64,000 nt of DNA from Clostridium sp. DL-VIII. GTDB lineage: Bacteria > Bacillota > Clostridia > Clostridiales > Clostridiaceae. Shown here piece after piece: positions 19,141 to 28,646 of the stretch; within the stretch, counting starts at the first letter, position 1, and the number at the start of each line of letters is the position of its first letter. The notes below the pieces were generated by a model. It searched no databases, was not told the DNA's origin, and worked only from the letters and a program-made list of their open reading frames with translations. Made by a program: the position numbers and the translations under genes. Location: NCBI RefSeq assembly GCF_000230835.1, contig NZ_CM001240.1, positions 5,908,279-5,972,278 on the forward strand. The letters run 5' to 3'.

Positions 19141-19291
19141 AATTCTTTTCTCCTAATGTTTTTTATAATTGTATATTAGTTCATTATTGATACTCAAAAT
19201 ACTGTCTTTGCTTTATATTATAATAACTTTTTAATTATATTTCTACATCCACTGACATTTCGCACTTTTTTAAACTATGTTCAAGTTATCT

Positions 19292-20830
19292 TTAATTTGC
19301 ATCGACTTGTCCCAATAATCTCTCTAATATTTTTTTTAAATAATTAATTTCTTCCTCTTTAATATTATCAGGTATATTAATAACAAATTGACGTGGTTTA
19401 ATAAAGTTTAATCCTTTAACTTCATTTTGTGGAAATGTAATAATTGAACTAAGCTCCTTGGTGGAAATCAGATTTCCGAATATCAAGGTTCCTTGATCAT
19501 CTAAATATTGTGAAATTGCACTTCTAGCCAATGGATTATTTATACCTTTTCCTTCTGGAAAATTACCATGAGGTAATTGAAATTTCTTATATATATCTAT
19601 TTTAGCATTATCTTTATTTAAATCAAAAGCTCTTATTGGTATCTTATTTCCAGTCTTTCCTCCTAAAAGCAACTTACTTAGATTCTCTAATTTAATTAAT
19701 GTAGCTTTCTTATCAGTAAACAAAAGCATTGAGGTATTAAACATTCCTTTTCCCTTTCCATAATCTAATCGTGGAAAAAGAATTTCATCTATATATGTCA
19801 TCCACTCTTGAACTTCTTTATTTGTAGTTACAATATTTGTGCTTGTTGAGGTTCCATCTGTTGTATCTCGTACCTCTGTTACGGATGAATCTGTTGTGTT
19901 TCCTGTAGAAACTCCAGGATTTATTGTAACAGTTCTTGTAGTACTTTTATTAAAGCTCTCTCCTATAGTTGTACCTTCTTGATTACTATTTGATGTAGCA
20001 ATACTTCTATTTGCCGAATTATTTTCATTGTTCCTTTGAATTGTTTCTGATCTATCATTTGTTTCTGATACATTGGCAGATGTATCGCTTCCCTTTTGTT
20101 CACTTCGAGAACTCTCAAGATATAATGAATTACTGACTACATTTGTAAATGACTCTCCTGCCGAAGTTGCAATACTAGTAGTAGATGACTTAGATACAGA
20201 TTCTTGCACATCACTTATAGCAAGAGACGAGAACGATGTATATAAATTCATTAAGTTATCTTCAACATTCCATATATCCTTAATATCTAAAGGAGTTGAA
20301 ATTGTCAAAATGCCATATTCATCGCCATTCATAATGTTAACTAATTTATCCATATACTTATCTGCTTCTTCATTTAATCCTGGAACTCCTTCTAGCGCGC
20401 TAAAATATTCCATTCTATTAATAGCTTCAAATAACTTCTGCTTTTCATCTGATACCAATTTTGAAACTTTACTGTCAATTAGGCTTTTCTCTATACTTGG
20501 CTTCAATATGGAATCCCCTATTTCCTCTAATTCTAACTCCATTTCTCTATCATAATACAAATCTCTTGCTATTCCAAAATAAAAGCGAACAGCATCAGTA
20601 TGACCTATTATTAAATATATAAAATTTATACCACCTATTTTTATTGAGCTTAAAATATTTTCTATAGCTTCCTTTCTAGATGCTTTTTTCTCAAATCCTA
20701 TTTCTTCTATAGAATACAAATCCAAATCATCTTCCAGAAATAGTCCAGCCTCTTTTATTTCTATTTCTTTATCACTTCCTAGGTAAAGATTATTTTTTTG
20801 TGATAAAAAACTTAATACTTCATCTCTCAT
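19292..20830 (-). CDS. Orphan HerA/FtsK-like ATPase N-terminal module without ATPase domain (tentative)
   Basis: 512 residues. Residues 1-200 have the FYFGIARD and YGILTISTPLDIKDI features I associate with the N-terminal region of HerA-type (DUF87) ATPases. A long Ser/Thr/Asn-rich linker (about 210-335: SKSSTTSIATSAGES.., TTIGESFNKSTTRTVT) is also typical. The segment STKELSSIITFPQNEVKGLN matches the ST-ELa-L-hlP-EVpG signature that normally precedes the P-loop domain, but the protein stops about 50 residues later with no Walker motif, and no ATPase domain follows downstream. It could be an adaptor, a truncated gene, or a family I misjudge. There is no signal peptide or clear membrane helix. 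Confidence 0.45.
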   Translation of the reverse strand: MRDEVLSFLSQKNNLYLGSDKEIEIKEAGLFLEDDLDLYSIEEIGFEKKASRKEAIENILSSIKIGGINFIYLIIGHTDAVRFYFGIARDLYYDREMELELEEIGDSILKPSIEKSLIDSKVSKLVSDEKQKLFEAINRMEYFSALEGVPGLNEEADKYMDKLVNIMNGDEYGILTISTPLDIKDIWNVEDNLMNLYTSFSSLAISDVQESVSKSSTTSIATSAGESFTNVVSNSLYLESSRSEQKGSDTSANVSETNDRSETIQRNNENNSANRSIATSNSNQEGTTIGESFNKSTTRTVTINPGVSTGNTTDSSVTEVRDTTDGTSTSTNIVTTNKEVQEWMTYIDEILFPRLDYGKGKGMFNTSMLLFTDKKATLIKLENLSKLLLGGKTGNKIPIRAFDLNKDNAKIDIYKKFQLPHGNFPEGKGINNPLARSAISQYLDDQGTLIFGNLISTKELSSIITFPQNEVKGLNFIKPRQFVINIPDNIKEEEINYLKKILERLLGQVDAN

Positions 20831-20871
20831 AAATAATTACCCCAACTATTATTTTTTTAATATACTTTTAG

Positions 20872-20977
20872 CTTAGGCACAATCAAATGAATAGCAAGTC
20901 AATTTACCTTCTCTTCTTGCCTGATGAAAAATATTGAAGACAATCTTGGACCTGTTGTTTATTTTCATGTGTCTTAT
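20872..20977. repeat. R1 repeat copy
   Basis: The left end TTAGGCACAATCAAATGAAT is followed by AGCAAGTC. Near the right end are the shared core CTTGCCTGATGAAAAATATT and then GACCTGTTGTTTATTTTCAT and GTGTCTTA. Confidence 0.7.
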
Positions 20978-21049
20978 TATAATCTTATTCACTGCTATCT
21001 TATAATAACAACACAAAATTCAAATTCCAAATTAATTTCCATTAATTAG

Positions 21050-21110
21050 GAATGTAAAAAGATAAATAACAAGTCCAAAGTTGCAACAGATATTCTTCAT
21101 AAGTGATAGC
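21050..21110. repeat. R1 repeat, degenerate half copy
   Basis: AAGATAAATAACAAGTCCAA then GATATTCTTCATAAGTGATA match the right end and core of R1 in reverse orientation. The other end is not recognisable. Confidence 0.45.
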
Positions 21111-21111
21111 T

Positions 21112-21179
21112 AAATAAAAAAAGAGGACTAACTCCTCAAATCAATATAATTTGAAAATAGAAAATCCTCTTTTTATTTC
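21112..21179 (-). terminator. Terminator after the YcdB/SLH gene
   Basis: AAATAAAAAAAGAGGA pairs with TCCTCTTTTTATTT. A smaller nested hairpin GAGGACTAACTCCTC lies inside. Confidence 0.75.
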
Positions 21180-21205
21180 ATACCTTATTTTTTCTGAATT
21201 TATTT

Positions 21206-23290
21206 TTACTTTTTCCCTGCATTTATTAAGTTATATATAATAACAGCTGCTTCACCATTATTTATATCATGAGTTCCGTTAAAGTTACCATTTGTACCCT
21301 TAATTATATTAAGAGCATAACTCATTGCCGCATATCCTTTGTATTTTTCATCTATATTATCTTTAAATGGATTATTAAATATTTCAGGATGAATAGCTAC
21401 ATTATCGTATCCTAAATATCTTATAACGAATTTCGCTGCCTCTTGATTTGAAACAAGAGAATTAGGAGCTTTTTCTTCCTTTTTAATTACTCCATTTTTT
21501 ATAAGCATATCATAAAATTCATCATCGCTATTATAATTATCTTTTACAGGTGAATACATATATTTGAAGAAATTAATTTGGGTAATACCCATATTAGCAT
21601 TAAATTTGTCTCCATCAATATAATATCCATTATCTAAAAGAGCTTCTACAGGTTTTTCGCACCATTGTCCCTTTATGTCTGTGTATTCTGGTAACTTATT
21701 TTCTTTATATGCTTGTCCAGTAAAATCTAATCTTATTCCGCTTATAGGATCAACAATGTAATTATCATTATTATTAAAATTATATACAAGCCCTATCTTG
21801 TCTTTATCTACCTTGGTATATTCTAAGCCAAAACCAGCTAAGTCTTTCATTTTATTGAATGCAGCTTCTTTGCTTATTGCTTGACTGACATCTGGGAATG
21901 ACAAATTATCATCCCAATTATTATCATATCCTACAACCTTACCATTAGTTTTATTAACATCAACTCGTAATGAATTATCTTCAAATTCTATGCCATTTAC
22001 CTGACGTACATATTTAAAAGAGAAAATATCTCCCTCTGGCTGGATAGTTCTTATTTTCAAAATAATAGGGTCTTTGCTATCTTCATATTTAGTTTGTGCA
22101 TACTTATTAGGAGCAATTTTTTGCAAAAAGTTCTCTGCTATATTTTTTCCATATGTCTCTGATATAGTTTGATTAGCTGTATTATTATTATTATAAAGAT
22201 GTAGAGAAATTACTTCCCCAGATTTAGCATCTACTTCACCATAGGCATTGTCAAAGGAGATTCTCCAGGTGTAACCATCGTTAATATAATTTTTATTTAA
22301 CGATGAATCCGTAACTTTCATATCAGCTGTTATCATATCAGACGCTTCCCTAAGAACACTTTCTGCTTTTTCCTTAGTAATGAGATTTGATACATTATTA
22401 ATTGCATCAATTTCTTCTTGTGTCAATGCCTGTTGACCTCTAAACAGGCTATTTTGAGAAACATCTGCTGTTACTCCCTCTGCCTTATCAGCATATATTG
22501 GACTATCTTTAAATGGTACTATAACTTGTCCGGTTTTTGCATCAATGGCCTTATTTTCATTACTATCTATAGAATATCCTGCAAATATATCCATTTTCTT
22601 TTGCTTATCATCATAATAAGAATAATATTTTAAGCTAACTCCTAATTTGTCCATATAAGCTTTCTCTGCTTCATCCTGACTAAGAACACCATCTAAACTT
22701 GGATATTCCATTCCTTTAATCTCTGGATTTTCCCCATTGAAAGATGTAACTTCGCCACTATATTTATTTACACCAATATTTACAGTAACGAAATTTACTG
22801 GAACCTCATTTATAAATTCTTGATAAGTGAAATTATATTCATCCCCTGAATAATCAGTATAATTGTTATTAATTGCTTTCATTTGCTCCGAAGATGAAGG
22901 AATTACTTTATCTAAAAACTTTTCTGCTTCTATTTTAGCTTCATCCTTTGTAACCTTTGCAAGTCCATTAGAATTTTCATCACTAACTGATTTATTATAG
23001 TTATATAAAAAGCCGTCTTCACCAACAGATGCAGATATATATCCATTTTTGCCTTCTTTTTCTGACCAATTAAGCATCCAAACTCTAACTTTTCCATTAA
23101 CCGTATCTTGTTCGCTTAAATTATGTGTAAACTCAGAATAATCATCTGGAACCGTTATAATATTTTTAGCTGTAACGATTGCTTGCTCAAGACCTTTACT
23201 ATCCTCTTCTGCTCCGAAAACTGGAATAGAAATACTTGATAGCATTAAGCAGATTGTTAATATTCCGCTTAAAATTCCTTTCCTTTTCAT
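21206..23290 (-). CDS. Secreted YcdB/YcdC-repeat protein with S-layer homology domains
   Basis: 694 residues. A signal peptide (basic start, hydrophobic 6-25, cleavage near VFGAEE) precedes several PepSY-like YcdB/YcdC units, seen in repeats such as ITKEKAESVLREASDMI.., TWRISFDNAYGEVDAKSGEV and LRVDVNKTNGKVVGYDNNW. From about residue 535 come SLH-like segments (YTDIKGQWCEKPVEALLDNG, then FKDNIDEKYKGYAAMSYALN and IKGTNGNFNGTHDINNGEAA). SLH domains attach proteins to cell-wall polysaccharide. The function of YcdB units is unknown; PepSY relatives often inhibit proteases. It has its own terminator and is probably monocistronic. Confidence 0.85.
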   Translation of the reverse strand: MKRKGILSGILTICLMLSSISIPVFGAEEDSKGLEQAIVTAKNIITVPDDYSEFTHNLSEQDTVNGKVRVWMLNWSEKEGKNGYISASVGEDGFLYNYNKSVSDENSNGLAKVTKDEAKIEAEKFLDKVIPSSSEQMKAINNNYTDYSGDEYNFTYQEFINEVPVNFVTVNIGVNKYSGEVTSFNGENPEIKGMEYPSLDGVLSQDEAEKAYMDKLGVSLKYYSYYDDKQKKMDIFAGYSIDSNENKAIDAKTGQVIVPFKDSPIYADKAEGVTADVSQNSLFRGQQALTQEEIDAINNVSNLITKEKAESVLREASDMITADMKVTDSSLNKNYINDGYTWRISFDNAYGEVDAKSGEVISLHLYNNNNTANQTISETYGKNIAENFLQKIAPNKYAQTKYEDSKDPIILKIRTIQPEGDIFSFKYVRQVNGIEFEDNSLRVDVNKTNGKVVGYDNNWDDNLSFPDVSQAISKEAAFNKMKDLAGFGLEYTKVDKDKIGLVYNFNNNDNYIVDPISGIRLDFTGQAYKENKLPEYTDIKGQWCEKPVEALLDNGYYIDGDKFNANMGITQINFFKYMYSPVKDNYNSDDEFYDMLIKNGVIKKEEKAPNSLVSNQEAAKFVIRYLGYDNVAIHPEIFNNPFKDNIDEKYKGYAAMSYALNIIKGTNGNFNGTHDINNGEAAVIIYNLINAGKK

Positions 23291-23527
23291 AAATTACACC
23301 CACCTTCATATTTCTTTATTTATATTTTACATTATATATATCAGCATTGCTTTAAAAACTCATATATATTTTTCCTTCACTATTAATACTATTTACTAAA
23401 GGAAAATGTTGCATTAATTATTACTTTTTATAAAAGATTTTCTTAGACAAATTTTCTTATAATTATTTGTTATATTTATTTAAATCAAGATAATCAGCTT
23501 TGCAGGTGCTTTCTTGACCCTAAAGCA

Positions 23528-23582
23528 TAAAAAGATAGAGTTAATAATTGCGATATCTACAACTATTAACTCTATCTTTTTG
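23528..23582 (-). terminator. Terminator after the zinc phospholipase-like gene
   Basis: AAAAAGATAGAGTTAATA pairs with TATTAACTCTATCTTTTT just after the stop. Confidence 0.85.
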
Positions 23583-23588
23583 TAAATG

Positions 23589-24194
23589 CTATATTATATT
23601 AACTTGAAGTTTATTAACTATTTTATTAGAGTTCAAAGCTCTTTGGCTCTCTCTGATTTTTAGTATGGATGGGCAAACAACCCTTATTAAAATATTACTA
23701 AAAATAATATCTCTTTTTTTATCACCAGGATTCCTATTATAAATGCTATGCATGTCTTCAATATAATTTATAATATCTCTCTTGGATTCCAGTTTAATTT
23801 GTATCTCCCTGCTGCATTCATTCCAAACTTCAGATAGCTTTCCCCACCATAAAATTCTCTGTGCCTGCTCATAAAGTTCATGGCAAATAATATTTTTTCT
23901 AAATGCCTCATTATGAGGAAATGTAAAGAAATCACATAAATAATGACTCAGCATTCCTAATTTTATTGAAATATTTTCATTAACCTTTATCTTATCATAT
24001 GCTAGCTCATCAATCATTTTTAAGACAATATCAAAGTCTTCACTTTTTTCATGTTTAGTCATTCTGTATTTAGGGCTAAAATCAGGCAGCATATTTCCAT
24101 AAATAAAAGACTTAATAGTAATACCTAAATACCCATTATTAATTAATTCCTTACCCAAGATATATCCTATTTTGCCGTGAAGTAATGTATCCAT
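23589..24194 (-). CDS. Zinc-dependent phospholipase C-like protein
   Basis: 201 residues, with the pattern of the zinc-dependent PLC/S1-P1 nuclease-like family: LLHGKIGYILGKEL near the start, YGNMLPDFSPKYRMTKH, then LGMLSHYLCDFFTFPHNE with the conserved His and Asp that would bind zinc. There is no signal peptide, unlike secreted alpha-toxin-type enzymes, so it is probably intracellular and of unknown substrate. The ribosome site GGGTGTGAG is rather far from the start. It lies 87 bp downstream of the spoIVFB-like gene. Confidence 0.75.
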   Translation of the reverse strand: MDTLLHGKIGYILGKELINNGYLGITIKSFIYGNMLPDFSPKYRMTKHEKSEDFDIVLKMIDELAYDKIKVNENISIKLGMLSHYLCDFFTFPHNEAFRKNIICHELYEQAQRILWWGKLSEVWNECSREIQIKLESKRDIINYIEDMHSIYNRNPGDKKRDIIFSNILIRVVCPSILKIRESQRALNSNKIVNKLQVNII

Positions 24195-24281
24195 ATTACT
24201 AACTCACACCCTTTTTATATAATTATAAAAAAGATAGGTTAAATAGCTATTATCTTTATGTTATTTTTTGTTAAATCAAAT

Positions 24282-25154
24282 CTAATTATCTTTAGTACCA
24301 TCTTTTCTTATTTTCATATATTCTTCAAGGGTTATATTTCCATGATCTTTTAATGCCCTTATAAGTTCATCCTCATGTATTATTCCCATTAACTCCATAT
24401 CATCATTTAGAACATAAAATGTATTGAACTTATTTTTATCAACTAGAGTTAATACATTAACTAAACCCTTTTTATAATGGACAGAAATAGATTTATTTTC
24501 TATATAGTTATATTTTTTTAATCTTCTTATCTTCTTAAACATATCCCCCATTATTATATACATAGTTTTTTCTCTCTCAACAAATGTTGCATATGTGATT
24601 AATATAACTGCAAGAAATAAACTTATGTTTACTTTATGTAATAAAATTATTATACTAAATATTACAAACATTATTCCTGAAATAATAAAACTAAATGTTT
24701 CAGTAATTTTTTTTGCTTTTTTATATAAAAATTTTCTTGATAATAATATTTCAGTCACTCTTGCACCGTCTAAAGGATATGCCGGTAATAAATTAAATGC
24801 ACCTAAAGATAGATTTATAATCATGCTATTTCTAATAAATTCATATTTAAAATACTCATAAAAAAAGCCTGCAATAACAGCCATAAAAAGATTAAAAAAG
24901 GGCCCCGCTAAATATAATACTAATTTTTTTCGTTCATTTAACTCATCAATATCATTCAAATCAGCTTTGGCACCTAATATACTAATATTAATATTATTAA
25001 ATTTACATCCAAATTTATTTGCAACTACTATGTGTGCAAATTCATGCAATATTACCCATAGAAAACTAAGAATAATATAACTCTTAAAATCTCCAAGCCA
25101 CATTAATATTGATAATTCTAAAATCAATACTATATACCATTTTTTCATTTTCAA
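24282..25154 (-). CDS. spoIVFB: SpoIVFB-type M50 intramembrane metalloprotease with CBS-like tail
   Basis: 290 residues. The zinc motif HEFAH lies in a hydrophobic helix (FLWVILHEFAHIVVANKFGC), and the third ligand is in NLLPAYPLDGARV, as in site-2 proteases. Four or more membrane helices are followed by a C-terminal region (about 215-280) that reads like a CBS domain (FNTFYVLNDDMELMGIIHED). In Bacillus SpoIVFB activates pro-sigma-K in the mother cell. The location next to rodA and minCDE supports the SpoIVFB assignment. Confidence 0.88.
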   Translation of the reverse strand: MKMKKWYIVLILELSILMWLGDFKSYIILSFLWVILHEFAHIVVANKFGCKFNNINISILGAKADLNDIDELNERKKLVLYLAGPFFNLFMAVIAGFFYEYFKYEFIRNSMIINLSLGAFNLLPAYPLDGARVTEILLSRKFLYKKAKKITETFSFIISGIMFVIFSIIILLHKVNISLFLAVILITYATFVEREKTMYIIMGDMFKKIRRLKKYNYIENKSISVHYKKGLVNVLTLVDKNKFNTFYVLNDDMELMGIIHEDELIRALKDHGNITLEEYMKIRKDGTKDN

Positions 25155-25252
25155 CCCCTATAATATTGCTATATAAAAACGATTTAAGATATGCACGCAG
25201 GCAGTTATAATTAAGCGTATGGAAAAAGATAATAGATTCCTAATCCTATAAT

Positions 25253-25720
25253 TCAATTTTGCATATCCTGACTATTCTTTAAGTACTCAATAAAACTTGA
25301 TGCTCTTGCTTTTAAATTTTCTATTTTTAAGTCTTCAGTAGTAAAATTGCCCATCTTAAGATCTTTTCCTCTTACATTTCCCATTTGAATTGTATTGAAT
25401 GCATCTATGCATTGATCATAATTAAAATTATAGCTTAAAGCCTGTTTGGATTTTATGTGCATCTCCTCAATTTGAGCTGATGGAATATACTTTAATGCAA
25501 CAAAAAATAATAATAAGATTGTGGCTCCTGTTAGTTCACTAATTATCCGTTTTATTATAAAATTTGTTCCTGTAATATTTGTACTACCGCCATATATTGG
25601 TCTTATAGATCTGTCTTTCTTCCCAGTCCAGATTGAATATTTACCTTTATCTCTTTTTTGTTTTGTAGCATTATTTATATTCTTATAATAATTTTCATAA
25701 GCTGACCTATAACTACTCAT
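25253..25720 (-). CDS. Small membrane protein upstream of spoIVFB, possible SpoIVFA analogue
   Basis: 155 residues. A basic, Tyr/Asn-rich N-terminus (MSSYRSAYENYYKNINNATK) precedes one membrane helix (about 65-85: ISELTGATILLLFFVALKYI) and a short C-terminal domain. The length, single helix and position directly before spoIVFB resemble SpoIVFA, which holds SpoIVFB inactive. The LytM/M23 domain of Bacillus SpoIVFA is absent. Assignment rests on context and topology only. AAAGGAG precedes the ATG. Confidence 0.5.
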   Translation of the reverse strand: MSSYRSAYENYYKNINNATKQKRDKGKYSIWTGKKDRSIRPIYGGSTNITGTNFIIKRIISELTGATILLLFFVALKYIPSAQIEEMHIKSKQALSYNFNYDQCIDAFNTIQMGNVRGKDLKMGNFTTEDLKIENLKARASSFIEYLKNSQDMQN

Positions 25721-25759
25721 AGAACACTCCTTTAAATTTATTATTATTTAATTATATTT

Positions 25760-25833
25760 TGTGCACAATAAAATTATGAAAATAACTTTTCTCTTTGCAT
25801 TTGTAATTTATATTTATTTGATTGTGCCTTAAT
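25760..25833. repeat. R1 repeat, short copy upstream of the spoIVFA-like gene
   Basis: The ends are GTGCACAATAAAATTATGAA then AATAACTT, and ATTTATTTGATTGTGCCTTA. It lies just before the ribosome site region of the gene ending at 25253. Confidence 0.5.
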
Positions 25834-25852
25834 TTTAGGCTATGAAACTTAT

Positions 25853-25942
25853 AAAAAAATAAGATTAATAATTTAATACTTACCCATAAGATTCTTTCCA
25901 AATCTTATAGTCTTGTAAATGAATTATTAATCTTATTTTTAA
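25853..25942 (-). terminator. Long nested terminator after rodA
   Basis: The outer stem AAAAATAAGATTAATAATT (25855-25873) pairs with AATTATTAATCTTATTTTT (25922-25940). An inner stem is CATAAGATT with AATCTTATAG. A run of U on the minus strand completes it. Confidence 0.8.
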
Positions 25943-25955
25943 TTTTAATTAAGAT

Positions 25956-27086
25956 TTAAAAGTAAATCTTTTTCCTTCTCATCCCTACATTTATCACTAA
26001 TCCAACTGTAATTACGGTTGTAAGCAAAGAACTTCCTCCATAACTTACAAGTGGTAAGGTTATACCTGTTATTGGTAATAGTCCTATTGTCATCCCTATA
26101 TTCTGCAATATAGCAAATAGAAAATATGAAACTATCCCCGTACATATGACCGATCCAAAAATATCTTTTGAAGTTCGTGCTATCGCTATCATCTTATATA
26201 TGAGTAACCCATAAAGCAATAATAATAAAGCAGCTCCAAGAAAACCCCATTGATCTGCAATTGCAGCAAATATAAAATCTGTTTGAACTTCTGGAACATT
26301 TTGAGCAGCATAAGTTGTAACTTCACTTTCACCTAAAGATGGATTAATTCCACGTATCCCTCCTGAACCTATAGCTATTAAAGACTGACTTAAGTGATAC
26401 GTACTTGCATCATCAGCTTCTGGATTTAGAAACGCTGTAAATCTCATTTTTTGATATGGTTGTATAAATCCTGAATTCCAAACCAGTATTATTGCAAGTA
26501 CTAGAGACATTAATCCTCCACCAATAATTCTTGTATCAAAGCCCATTGTATAAAATATTCCTAAAACTATAAAAAAGCATACCATGCTCATTCCCATATC
26601 TGGCTGATTTAAAATAAATATTACTGGTACTATAGCATAGAATGCTAGTGTGAAAAAGTTCTTAACATCATTTATCTTTCCATCCATGTCATCTAACTTT
26701 TTAGCTAACATGAGTATAATAGCTTGTTTTGCAAACTCTGATGGCTGTATATGAGCAACTCTAAGATTAATCCATCCTCTTGCACCATTTACAACAATTC
26801 CTATTCCAGGAACCATAGTTAATATTAGAAGTACAACCGTTGCCCAATAAAATATTGGAACATAATTAAATATTATTGTATAATCTATTGCTATAATTAT
26901 ATATAATCCGATAAGTGATAGCCCAAACCAGTACAGCTGCTGCCTGGCAGAATTTTGATACTGACCGCCTCTTGTACATAAGTATATATTAAATATACCA
27001 TATAAAACTATAAGTATTAAAGAAATCAATATAGTCTTATCAATTTCCTTGATTAACCTTCCATCTAATTTTAACTGTCGAAACAA
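25956..27086 (-). CDS. rodA: RodA/FtsW-family peptidoglycan glycosyltransferase
   Basis: 376 residues with about ten membrane helices. SEDS signatures include GARGWINLRVAHIQPSEFAK, LNQPDMGMSM, AIGSGGIRGINPSLGESEV and ITGITLPLVSYGGSSLL. SEDS proteins polymerise lipid II together with a class B PBP; mrdA (PBP2) and mreBCD lie close upstream on the same strand, so I call it RodA rather than FtsW or SpoVE. The start is TTG with AGGAGGTG 5 bases upstream. Confidence 0.88.
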   Translation of the reverse strand: MFRQLKLDGRLIKEIDKTILISLILIVLYGIFNIYLCTRGGQYQNSARQQLYWFGLSLIGLYIIIAIDYTIIFNYVPIFYWATVVLLILTMVPGIGIVVNGARGWINLRVAHIQPSEFAKQAIILMLAKKLDDMDGKINDVKNFFTLAFYAIVPVIFILNQPDMGMSMVCFFIVLGIFYTMGFDTRIIGGGLMSLVLAIILVWNSGFIQPYQKMRFTAFLNPEADDASTYHLSQSLIAIGSGGIRGINPSLGESEVTTYAAQNVPEVQTDFIFAAIADQWGFLGAALLLLLYGLLIYKMIAIARTSKDIFGSVICTGIVSYFLFAILQNIGMTIGLLPITGITLPLVSYGGSSLLTTVITVGLVINVGMRRKKIYF

Positions 27087-27459
27087 TCTTTCACCTCCTA
27101 ATTCTATTTATTTCAGTTAATGATTAACTCTAAAGCCCATCAGGCCTTATGAACCTCTAACCCTTAACAATAAAAAATCAAAATTATAATAAATATCCTT
27201 AAAACTCTGTTTTAATAATATTTATTTTTATGTAACTTAATTCATCTTAATTATACATTATTATCACTACATTCTCCATAATAATTGTACATACTAAATG
27301 AATCATAATAATTTTGTAATAATTTTAAGAATTTATTTATTATTTTTTAATGTTTATAGCAAAATAAATTATTATATTTATTAGTTTCATAGGAATAATA
27401 TTATTAGTTAATTTTTTAAGTTTTATACTCTTTTAAATCTCTATTACTTCAATAATTAT
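27087..27459. other. AT-rich gap between rodA and minE
   Basis: No gene is visible. AAAGCC..GGCCTT at about 27132-27150 may be a worn R2 core. The rest is A/T-rich without a clear promoter that I would defend. Confidence 0.4.
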
Positions 27460-27533
27460 AAAAAAATATAAGATGCATTTTTAGAAAGACTTAATTCTTT
27501 AACTTTCTTAAAATAAATGCCTCTTATATTTTG
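27460..27533 (-). terminator. Terminator after minE
   Basis: AAAATATAAGATGCATTT (27463-27480) pairs with AAATGCCTCTTATATTTT (with one bulge), just downstream of the minE stop. Confidence 0.75.
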
Positions 27534-27541
27534 ATTGTTCC

Positions 27542-27811
27542 TTATCTTCCCCTTACATTTTTGATAGGAATGCTTGCTATCAATGCAGAAGTATTTTCAC
27601 CTTCTTCATCACCGCTCTTATTTACTGATATTTCAACATCATCTACTTGTATATCAATATACTTAGAGATTACTTCCAAAATTTCTTCTCTTATTTTATC
27701 TATAATCTCTGGAGCAATTTCTCCTCTATCATGTATAAGAATTAACTTTAATCTATCTTTTGCAACCTCTTTAGGTGTTGGTTTATTGTTTAAATTCTTA
27801 AAAAAACCCAT
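27542..27811 (-). CDS. minE: Cell division topological specificity factor MinE
   Basis: 89 residues. An N-terminal amphipathic start (MGFFKNLNNKPTPKEVAKDR) precedes the MinD-stimulating helix (LKLILIHDRGEIAPEIIDKI) and the topological domain. MinE drives MinCD off the membrane at mid-cell so the Z ring can form there. It is the last gene of minC-minD-minE, 13 bp after minD, with GGGGAGG before the start. Confidence 0.93.
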   Translation of the reverse strand: MGFFKNLNNKPTPKEVAKDRLKLILIHDRGEIAPEIIDKIREEILEVISKYIDIQVDDVEISVNKSGDEEGENTSALIASIPIKNVRGR

Positions 27812-27824
27812 CTTTAATCCTCCC

Positions 27825-28625
27825 CTAATTGCGCTTAAATAGCTTCTTTAAGGAGCCTAAAAAGCCCTGATGTTCTTCAATATGTAAATTCATAAGCGGA
27901 ACTTCTTCTCCCATAATCCTTCTTGCAATATTTTTAAATGCTTGTCCCGCAAATGCATTTTCATCTAATACAATTGGTTCACCTTTATTAGTTGAAATAG
28001 TTATATTCTTATCATCTGGTACTACCCCTAATAACTCTATTGAAAGAGTTTCTATTATATCAGATACATCAAGCATATCGCCATTCTTTGTCATTTCATA
28101 ATTTAATCTATTTATAATTACTGAGTGATCATCTAATCCCTTCGCATCGAGCTTACCAATAACTCTATCTGCATCCCTAACGGATGTTATTTCAGGATTT
28201 ACAACTATAATCGCCTTTTCCGCACCAATTACTGCATTTTCAAATCCCTGCTCAATACCTGCTGGTGAATCTATTAGTACATAATCAAATTCTTCCTTTA
28301 GCTCATTTACTATTTTAAGCATTTCCTGCGGACTTATATCATCCTTATCTTTTGTCTGAGCTGTTGGTAAAAGACATAAATTTTGAAATCTTTTATCTTT
28401 TATAAGGCCTTGCTTTAATCTACATCTTCCTTCTATTACATCAATTATTGTATATACTATTCTATTTTCTAAACCCAGTAATACATCTAAATTTCTAAGC
28501 CCTGTATCACCATCAATAACAACTACTTTTTTACCTAGTGATGCTAACGCAGTTCCTATATTAGCTGTAGTTGTAGTTTTACCAACACCACCTTTACCTG
28601 ATGTTACCACTATAGATACTCCCAT
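27825..28625 (-). CDS. minD: Septum site-determining ATPase MinD
   Basis: 266 residues with the deviant Walker A GKGGVGKTT at 10-18, DSPAGIEQGFENA (Walker B/switch) and a C-terminal amphipathic membrane-targeting helix (HQGFLGSLKKLFKRN). The ATP-bound dimer sits on the membrane and recruits MinC. GGAGGG precedes the ATG; minC lies 21 bp upstream. Confidence 0.96.
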   Translation of the reverse strand: MGVSIVVTSGKGGVGKTTTTANIGTALASLGKKVVVIDGDTGLRNLDVLLGLENRIVYTIIDVIEGRCRLKQGLIKDKRFQNLCLLPTAQTKDKDDISPQEMLKIVNELKEEFDYVLIDSPAGIEQGFENAVIGAEKAIIVVNPEITSVRDADRVIGKLDAKGLDDHSVIINRLNYEMTKNGDMLDVSDIIETLSIELLGVVPDDKNITISTNKGEPIVLDENAFAGQAFKNIARRIMGEEVPLMNLHIEEHQGFLGSLKKLFKRN

Positions 28626-28646
28626 AAAAAAAATCCCTCCGACATT

